DNA from: Prevotella sp. UBA4268
Lineage (GTDB): Bacteria; Bacteroidota; Bacteroidia; Bacteroidales; Bacteroidaceae
DNA: 21,697 nt
Assembly: GCA_002395135.1 (NCBI GenBank)
Contig: DGWC01000106.1
Span: 37,014-58,710 of the forward strand
Reading direction: 5' to 3'
This document shows positions 7,200 through 13,670 of this stretch, piece by piece. The position numbers were made by a program, and so were the translations under genes. The stretch's first letter is position 1. Every line of letters begins with the position of its first letter. The notes under the pieces were generated by a model that saw only the letters and a list, made by a program, of their open reading frames with translations, did no database searches and was not told the origin of the DNA.

Positions 7200-8369
7200 T
7201 TATTTAGTCGTTTGTCTGTTCTTGGCAATCAGTTTCTTGATGGTTTCCACACTGGCTGCTGTATACAGGCCGTCTTCAGGCGTGTTCATACAATAGTCAA
7301 CCAGTCTGTCAATCGTAGAAGTAGCCACATGCATGCGTGTGTCGGCAGATGCATAATAGATGAACACCTTTCCGTCCTCATCGGCTATCCATCCGTTAGA
7401 GAACGCTACGTTCATCACATCACCAAGATATTCGTTTCCTTCAGGTACGAGGAAGAAACCGCCAGGCTGTGCTATCACGCGCGTCGGATCATCAAGTGCC
7501 GTCATATACATGTATAAAACATAGCGCAGACCGTCGGCCGTGGCTCTCACACCATGCGCAAGATGCAGCCAACCTTTAGGTGTCTTGATGGGATGAGGAC
7601 CTTCTCCGTTTTTCACTTCTGTGATTGTGTGATAGTGGCGCGCATTGATGATTTTCTCTTCCTTAACCTCTGCATGGGTTATATCATCCACAAGTGCCCA
7701 GCCAATGCCACCGCCGGAACCCGTATCGATAAATCCGTCTTGCGGACGAGTATAAAAGGCATACTTGCCGTCTACGAATTCGGGATGCAACACCACGTTT
7801 CGCTGCTGGCTTTTGGTCTTCAGGTCAGGCAACCGATACCATGTTTTCAAGTCCTTCGTGCGTGCTATACCGGCAGTAGCAGTGGCTGCACTCAGATTGC
7901 CAGGCTGGCTGTCATCGTGACGTTCCGCACAGAACACGCCGTAAATCCATCCGTCTTCATGGGCAGTGATACGCATATCATAGATATTTGTTGCAGGAAT
8001 CACGTCGTCGGGCATCGTTATGGGCTCGTCCCAAAAGCGGAAATTGTCTATTCCGTTAGGACTTTCCGCCACGGCAAAGAAACTTTTGCGGTCGGCGCCT
8101 TCCACTCTCACAACCAGCAGATAACGACCTTGCCACTTAATGGCACCGCTATTCAGCGTGGCATTCATCATAATGCGCTGCATTAGATACGGATTGTCAT
8201 TCTCATTGAAATCATATCGCCACTCTAAAGGCGTATGCTCGGCCGTAAGAATGGGGTATTTGTACTTTTCATAAATGCCGTTCCCCCACTCGATGGGTTC
8301 GTTTCTGCGGGTAAGCAGTTGTTCGTGATGACTCTTCAAGGCCTCCACTCTTTTTGCGAAATCTGTCAT
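7200..8369 (-). CDS. 4-O-beta-D-mannosyl-D-glucose phosphorylase (GH130)
   Basis: This 389-residue cytoplasmic enzyme is a GH130 subfamily 1 phosphorylase. It cleaves beta-1,4-mannosyl-glucose with phosphate to alpha-mannose-1-phosphate and glucose. Family features include NPYLMQRIMMNATLNSGAI, LLVVRVEGADRKSFFAVAES, and ATNIYDMR, in which Asp131 has the position and setting of the general acid described for the B. fragilis enzyme. GGGIGWALVDD and HTITEVKNGEGPHPIKT follow. There is no signal peptide. The neighbouring mannobiose epimerase and symporter support this specificity over the mannooligosaccharide or N-glycan-core GH130 enzymes. It lies third in the operon, 33 bp after GH26. Confidence 0.95.
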   Translation of the reverse strand: MTDFAKRVEALKSHHEQLLTRRNEPIEWGNGIYEKYKYPILTAEHTPLEWRYDFNENDNPYLMQRIMMNATLNSGAIKWQGRYLLVVRVEGADRKSFFAVAESPNGIDNFRFWDEPITMPDDVIPATNIYDMRITAHEDGWIYGVFCAERHDDSQPGNLSAATATAGIARTKDLKTWYRLPDLKTKSQQRNVVLHPEFVDGKYAFYTRPQDGFIDTGSGGGIGWALVDDITHAEVKEEKIINARHYHTITEVKNGEGPHPIKTPKGWLHLAHGVRATADGLRYVLYMYMTALDDPTRVIAQPGGFFLVPEGNEYLGDVMNVAFSNGWIADEDGKVFIYYASADTRMHVATSTIDRLVDYCMNTPEDGLYTAASVETIKKLIAKNRQTTK

Positions 8370-8402
8370 TATCAGTATGTTTTATATATTAATCTATAGT
8401 AT

Positions 8403-9512
8403 TTATTCTTTACCAGAAGCAATTATATCCTTTAAGAACAGCGTGTTATCTGCTTCATAGAATGCTTTAAAGTCGGTTGCACAAGGCAATTCGGGTGCTG
8501 GTCCGAAGTATTCCTTCTTGTAATTGCGCCACAACAGGAAGTAGTTGATGGCGTAACTGTCCATAATCGGTTTCAAGACACGAGTAAACCAAGTGGAATC
8601 AGGCAAGTTTTTGAATCCGCACTCTGTCAGGGCAAACAGTTTTTCATTCTTTTTTGCGAACTCACTGATAAACTGCAGGTCGGCATTGAGTTGTGTCTTG
8701 AAATCCTCTTCCGTACCCCACTGGTATGCATCTTCACCTATCAAGGTCACGCGGTCATTGCCTGGATAGCGCTTCATGAAGCGTTCCTCCGTCCAACCAC
8801 CATCAAGATTGGGAGAATAACTCCACAAAAGATTGTCGAGTCCCTCCACTCTGAGATAGTCTTGCAGCATATTCCACAAACCCAGGAATTCTTCATCAGA
8901 ACAGAGTTTCTGTCCCCACCAGAACCACGAACCGTTATTCTCGTGCCAAGGACGGAAGATAACGGGCACTGGCGAACCGTCTTTCCTCTTGAGTGTTTTC
9001 AGAAAATCACTCACACGCTGCATCCATGTCTGGAACTTTTCGTGCTGTTCTCCGCCTGGAAGAATACTCTTTACTACTGTGGAATCTTCTACATCCCATG
9101 CCGTTCCGCCTGTCAGCGGATTGCGCGGATGCCAACTCAGGGTCACAACACCGCCTCTTTCATCATGCTTGATCAGTTCTTCACGGATACGGGAGAAAGG
9201 AACGCTGTCAAGATTCTTGGCATCTCCCATCTCAATACCACCGAGATCAAAGCCCATCACTGCCGGATAGTCGCCTACTGTTCTGAGAACATCACTCGAA
9301 TCCGAGGGTTCTGCGTCAACATACGTACCATCCCAGGTCACACCATAGAACGGATCGTCTTGATGCCCCATCATATATCCCTTCTCCTGTATACCTAACA
9401 GTCGCTCAGCCAACTGTTCTGCACCGTTTTTCGTCTGCTCCTTGGCTGTGGAGCATGCAGCAAATACCACGGCTGCAGCCATCCACGCCAGTTGTTTCTT
9501 CATTATTTTCAT
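8403..9512 (-). CDS. GH26 beta-mannanase, lipoprotein
   Basis: The 369-residue product has a short signal peptide ending in VVFAACS, with Cys20 as a lipidation site, so it should be anchored in the cell envelope. The catalytic domain is GH26. FRPWHENNGSWFWWG carries the acid/base Glu191 and LFALTECGF the nucleophile Glu297; GVVTLSWHPRNP and GEDAYQW are further family landmarks. GH26 enzymes hydrolyse beta-1,4-mannan, and homologues in this operon type release mannobiose, which is the substrate the symporter and epimerase need. An alternative start at 9503 (MKKQLAWM) gives the same mature protein. An 85-bp gap separates it from the esterase gene upstream; it contains a small 5-bp dyad (CTCAT/ATGAG) but no promoter box I can recognise. 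Confidence 0.93.
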   Translation of the reverse strand: MKIMKKQLAWMAAAVVFAACSTAKEQTKNGAEQLAERLLGIQEKGYMMGHQDDPFYGVTWDGTYVDAEPSDSSDVLRTVGDYPAVMGFDLGGIEMGDAKNLDSVPFSRIREELIKHDERGGVVTLSWHPRNPLTGGTAWDVEDSTVVKSILPGGEQHEKFQTWMQRVSDFLKTLKRKDGSPVPVIFRPWHENNGSWFWWGQKLCSDEEFLGLWNMLQDYLRVEGLDNLLWSYSPNLDGGWTEERFMKRYPGNDRVTLIGEDAYQWGTEEDFKTQLNADLQFISEFAKKNEKLFALTECGFKNLPDSTWFTRVLKPIMDSYAINYFLLWRNYKKEYFGPAPELPCATDFKAFYEADNTLFLKDIIASGKE

Positions 9513-9597
9513 GTGGTTTCAATCTAATTAATGTATATGACTCGAATTTTAATCTGCTTGCTAAATGATATAAGAGGAATGACTCATCATGAGAAAA

Positions 9598-10881
9598 TCA
9601 ATTCTCAATACCTAATTCCTTGTAGAGCCAAGCACACCATTCGTCCCATTGCTCTTGGAACCAGAAGTGAGCCGTCTGCTGATAAACGTGCAATTCTTTA
9701 GGGGCAGTCACGGTGTTATAGGTGGCATAGGCAGTAGTGGGAGGCACTACGTCGTCGTTATATCCAAAAGAAAACCAGCCCGGACATGTGATTCGACGGG
9801 CGAAATTCACACCGTCGTAATAGCGGGATGCCTCTATTTCTTTCTGGTCAACATGCTGTTTGCCATAGAAATAATGCGGCCATCCGCAGGCTACATGCTG
9901 CAGTGAAGCCGTGTGATCACACATGGCGGCATGCACAGCACCATAACAAGTAACCCGTTTGTCCAAAGCAGCGCATACCAAAGACAGCATTCCGCCCTGC
10001 GAACTGCCGGTTACGCCGAGTTTCTCACCGTTCCATTCTGGCAGGGTGGCAATATAATCGATGGCTCTGATGGCCCCCACGAAAACACGCTTGTAGTAGT
10101 TGTTGTCTCTGTCGTTGATATTAAACTGCCAATAACAGTTCAGTGCACCTTGCATCAGTTTGTCGTAATAGTCTTGCGTCATGGTTACAGGAATGCCGTG
10201 AATACCAATCTCAAGGGTGATACACCCTTTTGCAGCCGTCCATTTGTCACCTTCGTAAGGACGAATGCCTGCACCAGGAACGCGAAGCAATGCTGGATAC
10301 TTTCCAGGTTTAGTGGGAACACAGAGAATACCATAGGTTCTGCTGCCCCATCGGATATTCTGGAAACTCACCTGATATACATTTACCTCCTCAGTAGAGC
10401 GCTCCGGCAGCAGTTCGCGTGTGGGTTGGAGCGACGTCCACCGTGCTTCTTCCAGTGTTTTCTGCCAAAACGCATCGAAATCCTGCGGATTTACAGTTGT
10501 GGGTTTGAGCATTTCCGGACTGAAGGCAGCAGTACACGAACCGGAATACTCTCTGCCGTCAACGTGGGCAGTCACCTTCAAGCGATAAAAACCGGGATTC
10601 TTCATCGTTCCGCTCCAAGTCATCGTACCGTTTTTCAGCACCTCGCCTTTCTTCTTCACATCGGGATACATTTCCGGTCCTGCCTCATAGTCAACTTCCA
10701 CATTGTCTAACAAGGTACCAGACTTCAATACATTCACTACGAATTTGCATTTTTCTCCAACGCGATAGTTCCAATCTTTGTGATCGGGAGTTACCGTTAC
10801 GGTGATTTGATTGCCACGAATCTGCGATGATACTCCAGTGAATAGCATCACAACGAACAACAAACTAACAATTCTTTTCAT
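9598..10881 (-). CDS. CE7-family acetyl esterase with N-terminal Ig-like domain
   Basis: This 427-residue exported protein has a signal peptide (about residues 1-19, ending GVSSQ), then a beta-rich domain of roughly residues 24-120, then an alpha/beta-hydrolase of the acetyl xylan esterase/cephalosporin deacetylase (AXE1, CE7) type. The nucleophile is Ser294 in GSSQGG, the acid is Asp376 or Asp377 in GYNDDVVPPTT, and the base is His405 in QQTAHFWF. CE7 enzymes remove acetyl groups from short substituted oligosaccharides. With two mannanases next to it, acetylated manno-oligosaccharides are the probable substrate (inference). It is the first gene of the operon and follows a promoter with the shared mannan motif. 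There is no lipobox, so a soluble periplasmic location is likely. Confidence 0.9.
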   Translation of the reverse strand: MKRIVSLLFVVMLFTGVSSQIRGNQITVTVTPDHKDWNYRVGEKCKFVVNVLKSGTLLDNVEVDYEAGPEMYPDVKKKGEVLKNGTMTWSGTMKNPGFYRLKVTAHVDGREYSGSCTAAFSPEMLKPTTVNPQDFDAFWQKTLEEARWTSLQPTRELLPERSTEEVNVYQVSFQNIRWGSRTYGILCVPTKPGKYPALLRVPGAGIRPYEGDKWTAAKGCITLEIGIHGIPVTMTQDYYDKLMQGALNCYWQFNINDRDNNYYKRVFVGAIRAIDYIATLPEWNGEKLGVTGSSQGGMLSLVCAALDKRVTCYGAVHAAMCDHTASLQHVACGWPHYFYGKQHVDQKEIEASRYYDGVNFARRITCPGWFSFGYNDDVVPPTTAYATYNTVTAPKELHVYQQTAHFWFQEQWDEWCAWLYKELGIEN

Positions 10882-10922
10882 GATTGGTGTTTAATAATAG
10901 ATATCTAACAGTTTTTACTTTG

Positions 10923-10958
10923 CAAAGTTAATACTTTCTCTAAAACTACATTGATACT
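10923..10958 (-). promoter_or_regulatory. Promoter of the five-gene mannan operon
   Basis: The -7 box TAACTTTG (10930-10923) lies about 40 bp before the CE7 start codon. There is no TTTG at the -33 position. AGTATCAAT (10958-10950) sits there instead, exactly 19 bp upstream of the -7 box, as in the GH5 promoter. A missing -33 element suggests activator dependence. Confidence 0.6.
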
Positions 10959-10981
10959 ATTTTGCTCTTTATTTGCACTTT
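10950..10981. promoter_or_regulatory. Candidate regulator site, mannan operon
   Basis: On the plus strand ATTGATACTAT (10950), TTTTGCTCTTT (10960) and ATTTGCACTTT (10971) follow one another at 10-11 bp steps. The first copy is nearly identical to the one before the GH5 gene; the second is weak. Helically phased copies abutting the -33 zone fit an activator binding site. The regulator is not in the window. Confidence 0.4.
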
Positions 10982-11075
10982 AGCAAAAACGGATGTTAAC
11001 AAAAACAAAACCACCAAACAATTGCGCAACAAATATGATATTCGACATCAAAACCATACCATTATCAGGAATAAA

Positions 11076-11103
11076 CAAAAAGAAAAACCCCGTCGAAGCG
11101 GGG
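11076..11103 (-). terminator. Terminator downstream of the GH5 gene
   Basis: On the minus strand CCCCG-CTTCGA-CGGGG is followed by TTTTTCTTTTTG, a textbook intrinsic terminator. It lies about 240 nt beyond the GH5 stop, so it ends either a long GH5 3' UTR or a separate small RNA. It also insulates the mannan operon promoter 150 bp further on. Confidence 0.8.
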
Positions 11104-11341
11104 CCATAAACTTGAGTTACTTAATCACCTATTGAAAATAATAATTTCACTAAATGAATTTAATTATAAATATCTATTTAATCATTCTTCGCACAGAGAA
11201 CAACCATTATGTGAGAACCATCTCATGTGCATTTACTTTTGAATGGATTATTCTTCTGCAAAATTACAAAATATGTCGTCACGACATGTTCTATGATGTT
11301 ACATATAGATTATTTTATGTATACTCCACTGAGAATCAGTA
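11104..11341. other. Gene-free AT-rich stretch behind the GH5 gene
   Basis: No coding frame here looks real. The stretch holds a 15-bp palindrome, ATGTCGT-C-ACGACAT (11273-11287), and on the minus strand just after it TAATTTTG (11266-11259), which fits a -7 box. If that box is used, a transcript of about 165 nt would run to the terminator at 11076-11103. A TACTTTTG on the plus strand at 11234 has no partner element and no gene behind it. Confidence 0.35.
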
Positions 11342-12625
11342 TTATTTTCCTGCATTTGCAATGCGTTTTACTTGTTCACGAATCACCTCAATGGTTGATT
11401 TGTCGGCCAAGAACACGGAGTTCAAACCCTGCTGTTCCTGCGCAGGATCGCCCGTATAGTCGTCGCCAACCTGCCACTGGTCGTGCACCGGATTGGCCAT
11501 TCCGCCCCATCCCCAGAAGTTACAGCCGGCAAAATGGCCGCCTTTCAGCGCATTGTCGGCCACGAGCGAGAACACATACCGATAGAAATCATCGCGCACG
11601 GAGGTGGTGCTTTCGAGCGAAAAAGAGAATCCGTCGCGCGGAAAACCAAACTCTTCCATCACCAACGGCTTATTCAACCGCTCGCTCACAACGATGTGCT
11701 CATCAATGTATTCCTTGGTATTCTTGCAAGCCAATGGAAGATTCTTGCGAAGTGTGCGCTCTCCCACCCAGTTCCAATTGTATGGCCACAGGTGAAGATT
11801 CATATAGTCTACATTCTTGTCGGCACACACCTGCTCGTAGAGTTGCATATCACCCTCGCATCCCCACTTGCCTTCCGACCCGATGGATATCAGATGATGC
11901 TTGTCGAGAGAGCGTATCAACGCTGATGTTTCTGCCAGCCAATGAGCAAAAGGCTGCTTACCCTCGTCGCTGAAAGCCCTCGGTTCGTTACCTATTTGCC
12001 ACGACATGATGGCCGGATCCTCTGTATATGGCTTGCCGGTATAGCGGTTTGTCCTGCCGACAACGTCTTTTACATACTGATAAAACAACTCGTGCGCCTT
12101 CTTGTTATTGGCATACCTGCTGACAAAGCGCATAAATGCCTGATATCCGTCTTCATTTGGACGCGGAGCAACACCCTCTCCGGCATGTTCAAGATAGAAG
12201 CCATAGCCGCCACTCCATTCCCACGAGTTGTTCAGATAGAGCACTGCCACCATCTTGCGCCTGCCCATTTCCATCAAAAGATAGTCCAAACCGGCGAAAA
12301 TGGTATCATTATACACGCCCGGAGCAATCTGCAGCGTGGGCTCCACCTTGGTTTTCACGCCTCGCTCACCGTCGCTTCCCACGAGAATACGCAGGTTATC
12401 AATGCCGATGGCCTTCAGTTCATCAAGTTCCTTACACAGACGCTGACGGTTGCCACCCTGCCCTTCGCTTCCGAGAATGGCTCCATACCAGAAGTTGGTA
12501 CCTACAAAATAATATGGCTTGCCGTCGCGCACAAAGTGCCCATTGTCAACTTTCACAAAACCATTTTGCGCTTTTGCTGACAACAGCGACATTACACATA
12601 TTATAATAAGATAGATTCTTTTCAT
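11342..12625 (-). CDS. GH5 endo-beta-1,4-mannanase (subfamily 7 type)
   Basis: This 427-residue exported glycoside hydrolase has a signal peptide MKRIYLIIICVMSLLSAKAQ and a GH5 TIM barrel covering nearly the whole mature chain. The acid/base is Glu214 in WQIGNEPRAF and the nucleophile Glu325 in VMEEFGFPRDG. GTNFWYGAIL, NNSWEWSGGYGFYLEHAG and LHLWPYNWNW are typical of GH5_7 mannanases. It should attack beta-mannan internally and feed the GH26 enzyme. There is no lipobox and no carbohydrate-binding module. It has its own promoter sharing a motif with the downstream mannan operon, so the two units are probably co-regulated. Confidence 0.93.
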   Translation of the reverse strand: MKRIYLIIICVMSLLSAKAQNGFVKVDNGHFVRDGKPYYFVGTNFWYGAILGSEGQGGNRQRLCKELDELKAIGIDNLRILVGSDGERGVKTKVEPTLQIAPGVYNDTIFAGLDYLLMEMGRRKMVAVLYLNNSWEWSGGYGFYLEHAGEGVAPRPNEDGYQAFMRFVSRYANNKKAHELFYQYVKDVVGRTNRYTGKPYTEDPAIMSWQIGNEPRAFSDEGKQPFAHWLAETSALIRSLDKHHLISIGSEGKWGCEGDMQLYEQVCADKNVDYMNLHLWPYNWNWVGERTLRKNLPLACKNTKEYIDEHIVVSERLNKPLVMEEFGFPRDGFSFSLESTTSVRDDFYRYVFSLVADNALKGGHFAGCNFWGWGGMANPVHDQWQVGDDYTGDPAQEQQGLNSVFLADKSTIEVIREQVKRIANAGK

Positions 12626-12648
12626 ACGTCAGTGTCTGATTCTGTTTG

Positions 12649-12684
12649 CAAAGATAAACAATTATTGGCAAAGTGATTGATACT
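12649..12684 (-). promoter_or_regulatory. Promoter of the GH5 mannanase gene
   Basis: The -7 box TATCTTTG (12656-12649) lies about 24 bp before the start codon. The -33 position lacks TTTG and holds AGTATCAAT (12684-12676), exactly 19 bp upstream of the -7 box, as in the promoter of the mannan operon. Confidence 0.6.
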
Positions 12685-12707
12685 TTATTGACACGATTCG
12701 ACACTTT
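12676..12707. promoter_or_regulatory. Candidate regulator site, GH5 promoter
   Basis: Three similar 11-mers on the plus strand, ATTGATACTTT (12676), ATTGACACGAT (12687) and TTCGACACTTT (12697), are spaced 11 and 10 bp apart, one helical turn each. They lie immediately upstream of the core promoter. This is the clearer of the two arrays in the mannan locus. Confidence 0.45.
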
Positions 12708-12748
12708 GAAGGAAAAATGATACAAACTAGGCTCTAAAGGACATATTC

Positions 12749-13573
12749 TTATCCGAAATCCACCATGCCGGCAAGCGGTTCCTTGCATATTTTGCCCACC
12801 GTAAATCCTTCCTCAGCAGCCACTTCCCTCAAAATATCCTGATAACAGAACCCAATGCTTCCAACAACACCCACCGGCAAATCGCGTCGCGAATAACTGT
12901 GGAGTTGAAAGCGGAAGAAACTTCTGAAATTCTCTTTTACCAGATGGCGAAGCGGCTCCACGTCCAAATGCTTACATATATATAAAGAGGTGGAAGCCAG
13001 AAAACGGTTTGCCAGCGGTTCGCGGTATATGCGGCTGATTAGTTCATCATAGGTGAGCGAAGCCCAATTCAGATAGTCTTCACGCATGGAAACAGGAAGG
13101 AGCCCCTTGTATAGCGCATTGATGAACAGTTTTCCCAGTGCTGCACCACTGCCTTCATCACCGATGATATAGCCCATTGGCGGCACATTGGCGACGATTT
13201 CCCGGCCATCGTAGAGACAAGAATTGGACCCTGTGCCGAGAATGCATGCGATTCCCGGCTCATGCCCGCATACTGCCCGCGCCGAGCCGAGCAGGTCGCT
13301 ATGCACTTCAATCTCATCTGCCTGCGGGAAAACCGTCTGCAGTGCCGCTCTCACCTTGTCGCTCCACTGCCCTTTGCAGCCAGCACCGTAGAAACGTATT
13401 GCACTGATATTCACCCCGGAATCCACTTCCACCTTGCGCATTTCGCTGATCATCAGTTCTGTATCAGCCACCACCGGATTCAGCCCTTGTGTCTTGACGC
13501 GTTTCACAATCACCTGTTTTTCAACCAATGCCCAGTCGGTTTTGGTGCTTCCAGAATCAGCAATAATTACCAT
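12749..13573 (-). CDS. BadF/BadG-type ATPase, N-acetylglucosamine kinase-like sugar kinase
   Basis: This 274-residue protein has the actin-like ATPase fold of the BadF/BadG/BcrA/BcrD family. IADSGSTKTDWAL (residues 4-16) is the phosphate-1 loop, HSDLLGSARA (91-100) contains the likely catalytic Asp93, GTGSNS (113-118) is the phosphate-2 loop, and GDEGSGAALG (138-147) is typical of GlcNAc kinases. Bacteroidota members are usually annotated as N-acetylglucosamine kinases, but substrates are poorly defined. The adjacent mannan genes release free glucose in the cytoplasm, so a hexose is conceivable. The gene has its own promoter and a promoter of the GH5 gene follows it, so it is not clearly part of the mannan regulon. 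It lacks the AGTATCAAT motif. Confidence 0.8.
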   Translation of the reverse strand: MVIIADSGSTKTDWALVEKQVIVKRVKTQGLNPVVADTELMISEMRKVEVDSGVNISAIRFYGAGCKGQWSDKVRAALQTVFPQADEIEVHSDLLGSARAVCGHEPGIACILGTGSNSCLYDGREIVANVPPMGYIIGDEGSGAALGKLFINALYKGLLPVSMREDYLNWASLTYDELISRIYREPLANRFLASTSLYICKHLDVEPLRHLVKENFRSFFRFQLHSYSRRDLPVGVVGSIGFCYQDILREVAAEEGFTVGKICKEPLAGMVDFG

Positions 13574-13602
13574 ATTTAATTAACCTTTTATAAAAAACCA
13601 CG

Positions 13603-13610
13603 CAAATATA
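13603..13610 (-). promoter_or_regulatory. -7 box of the sugar kinase promoter
   Basis: TATATTTG on the minus strand matches TAnnTTTG and lies 29 bp before the kinase ATG. No good -33 element is seen. It is back-to-back with the -7 box of the channel gene, 22 bp away. Confidence 0.5.
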
Positions 13611-13632
13611 ATCATAATGAATGAAATATTCG

Positions 13633-13640
13633 TATTTTTG
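13633..13640 (+). promoter_or_regulatory. -7 box of the MscS-type channel promoter
   Basis: TATTTTTG matches TAnnTTTG and lies 30 bp before ATG 13671, giving a leader of about 25 nt. This supports the downstream start codon over ATG 13617, which would precede the box. Confidence 0.5.
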
Positions 13641-13670
13641 CAAGTAAAAAAAGCGAAATATTATCATACA

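Noticed and set aside
7554..8186. Open frame of 210 codons on the plus strand
   Set aside because: It is antisense to the GH130 phosphorylase gene, and no domain or promoter supports it.
8691..9398. Open frame of 235 codons on the plus strand
   Set aside because: It is antisense to the GH26 mannanase gene and lacks any recognisable motif.
9913..10710. Open frame of 265 codons on the plus strand
   Set aside because: It lies antisense inside the CE7 esterase gene, which has a full catalytic triad and signal peptide. The composition is that of an opposite-strand shadow.
11234..11241. Plus-strand TACTTTTG as a promoter
   Set aside because: There is no -33 element at the right distance, and no plus-strand gene follows before the GH5 gene on the other strand.
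12546..12788. 80-codon minus-strand frame spanning the GH5 start and upstream region
   Set aside because: It overlaps the GH5 signal peptide, the GH5 promoter and the end of the kinase gene; all three are better explained otherwise.
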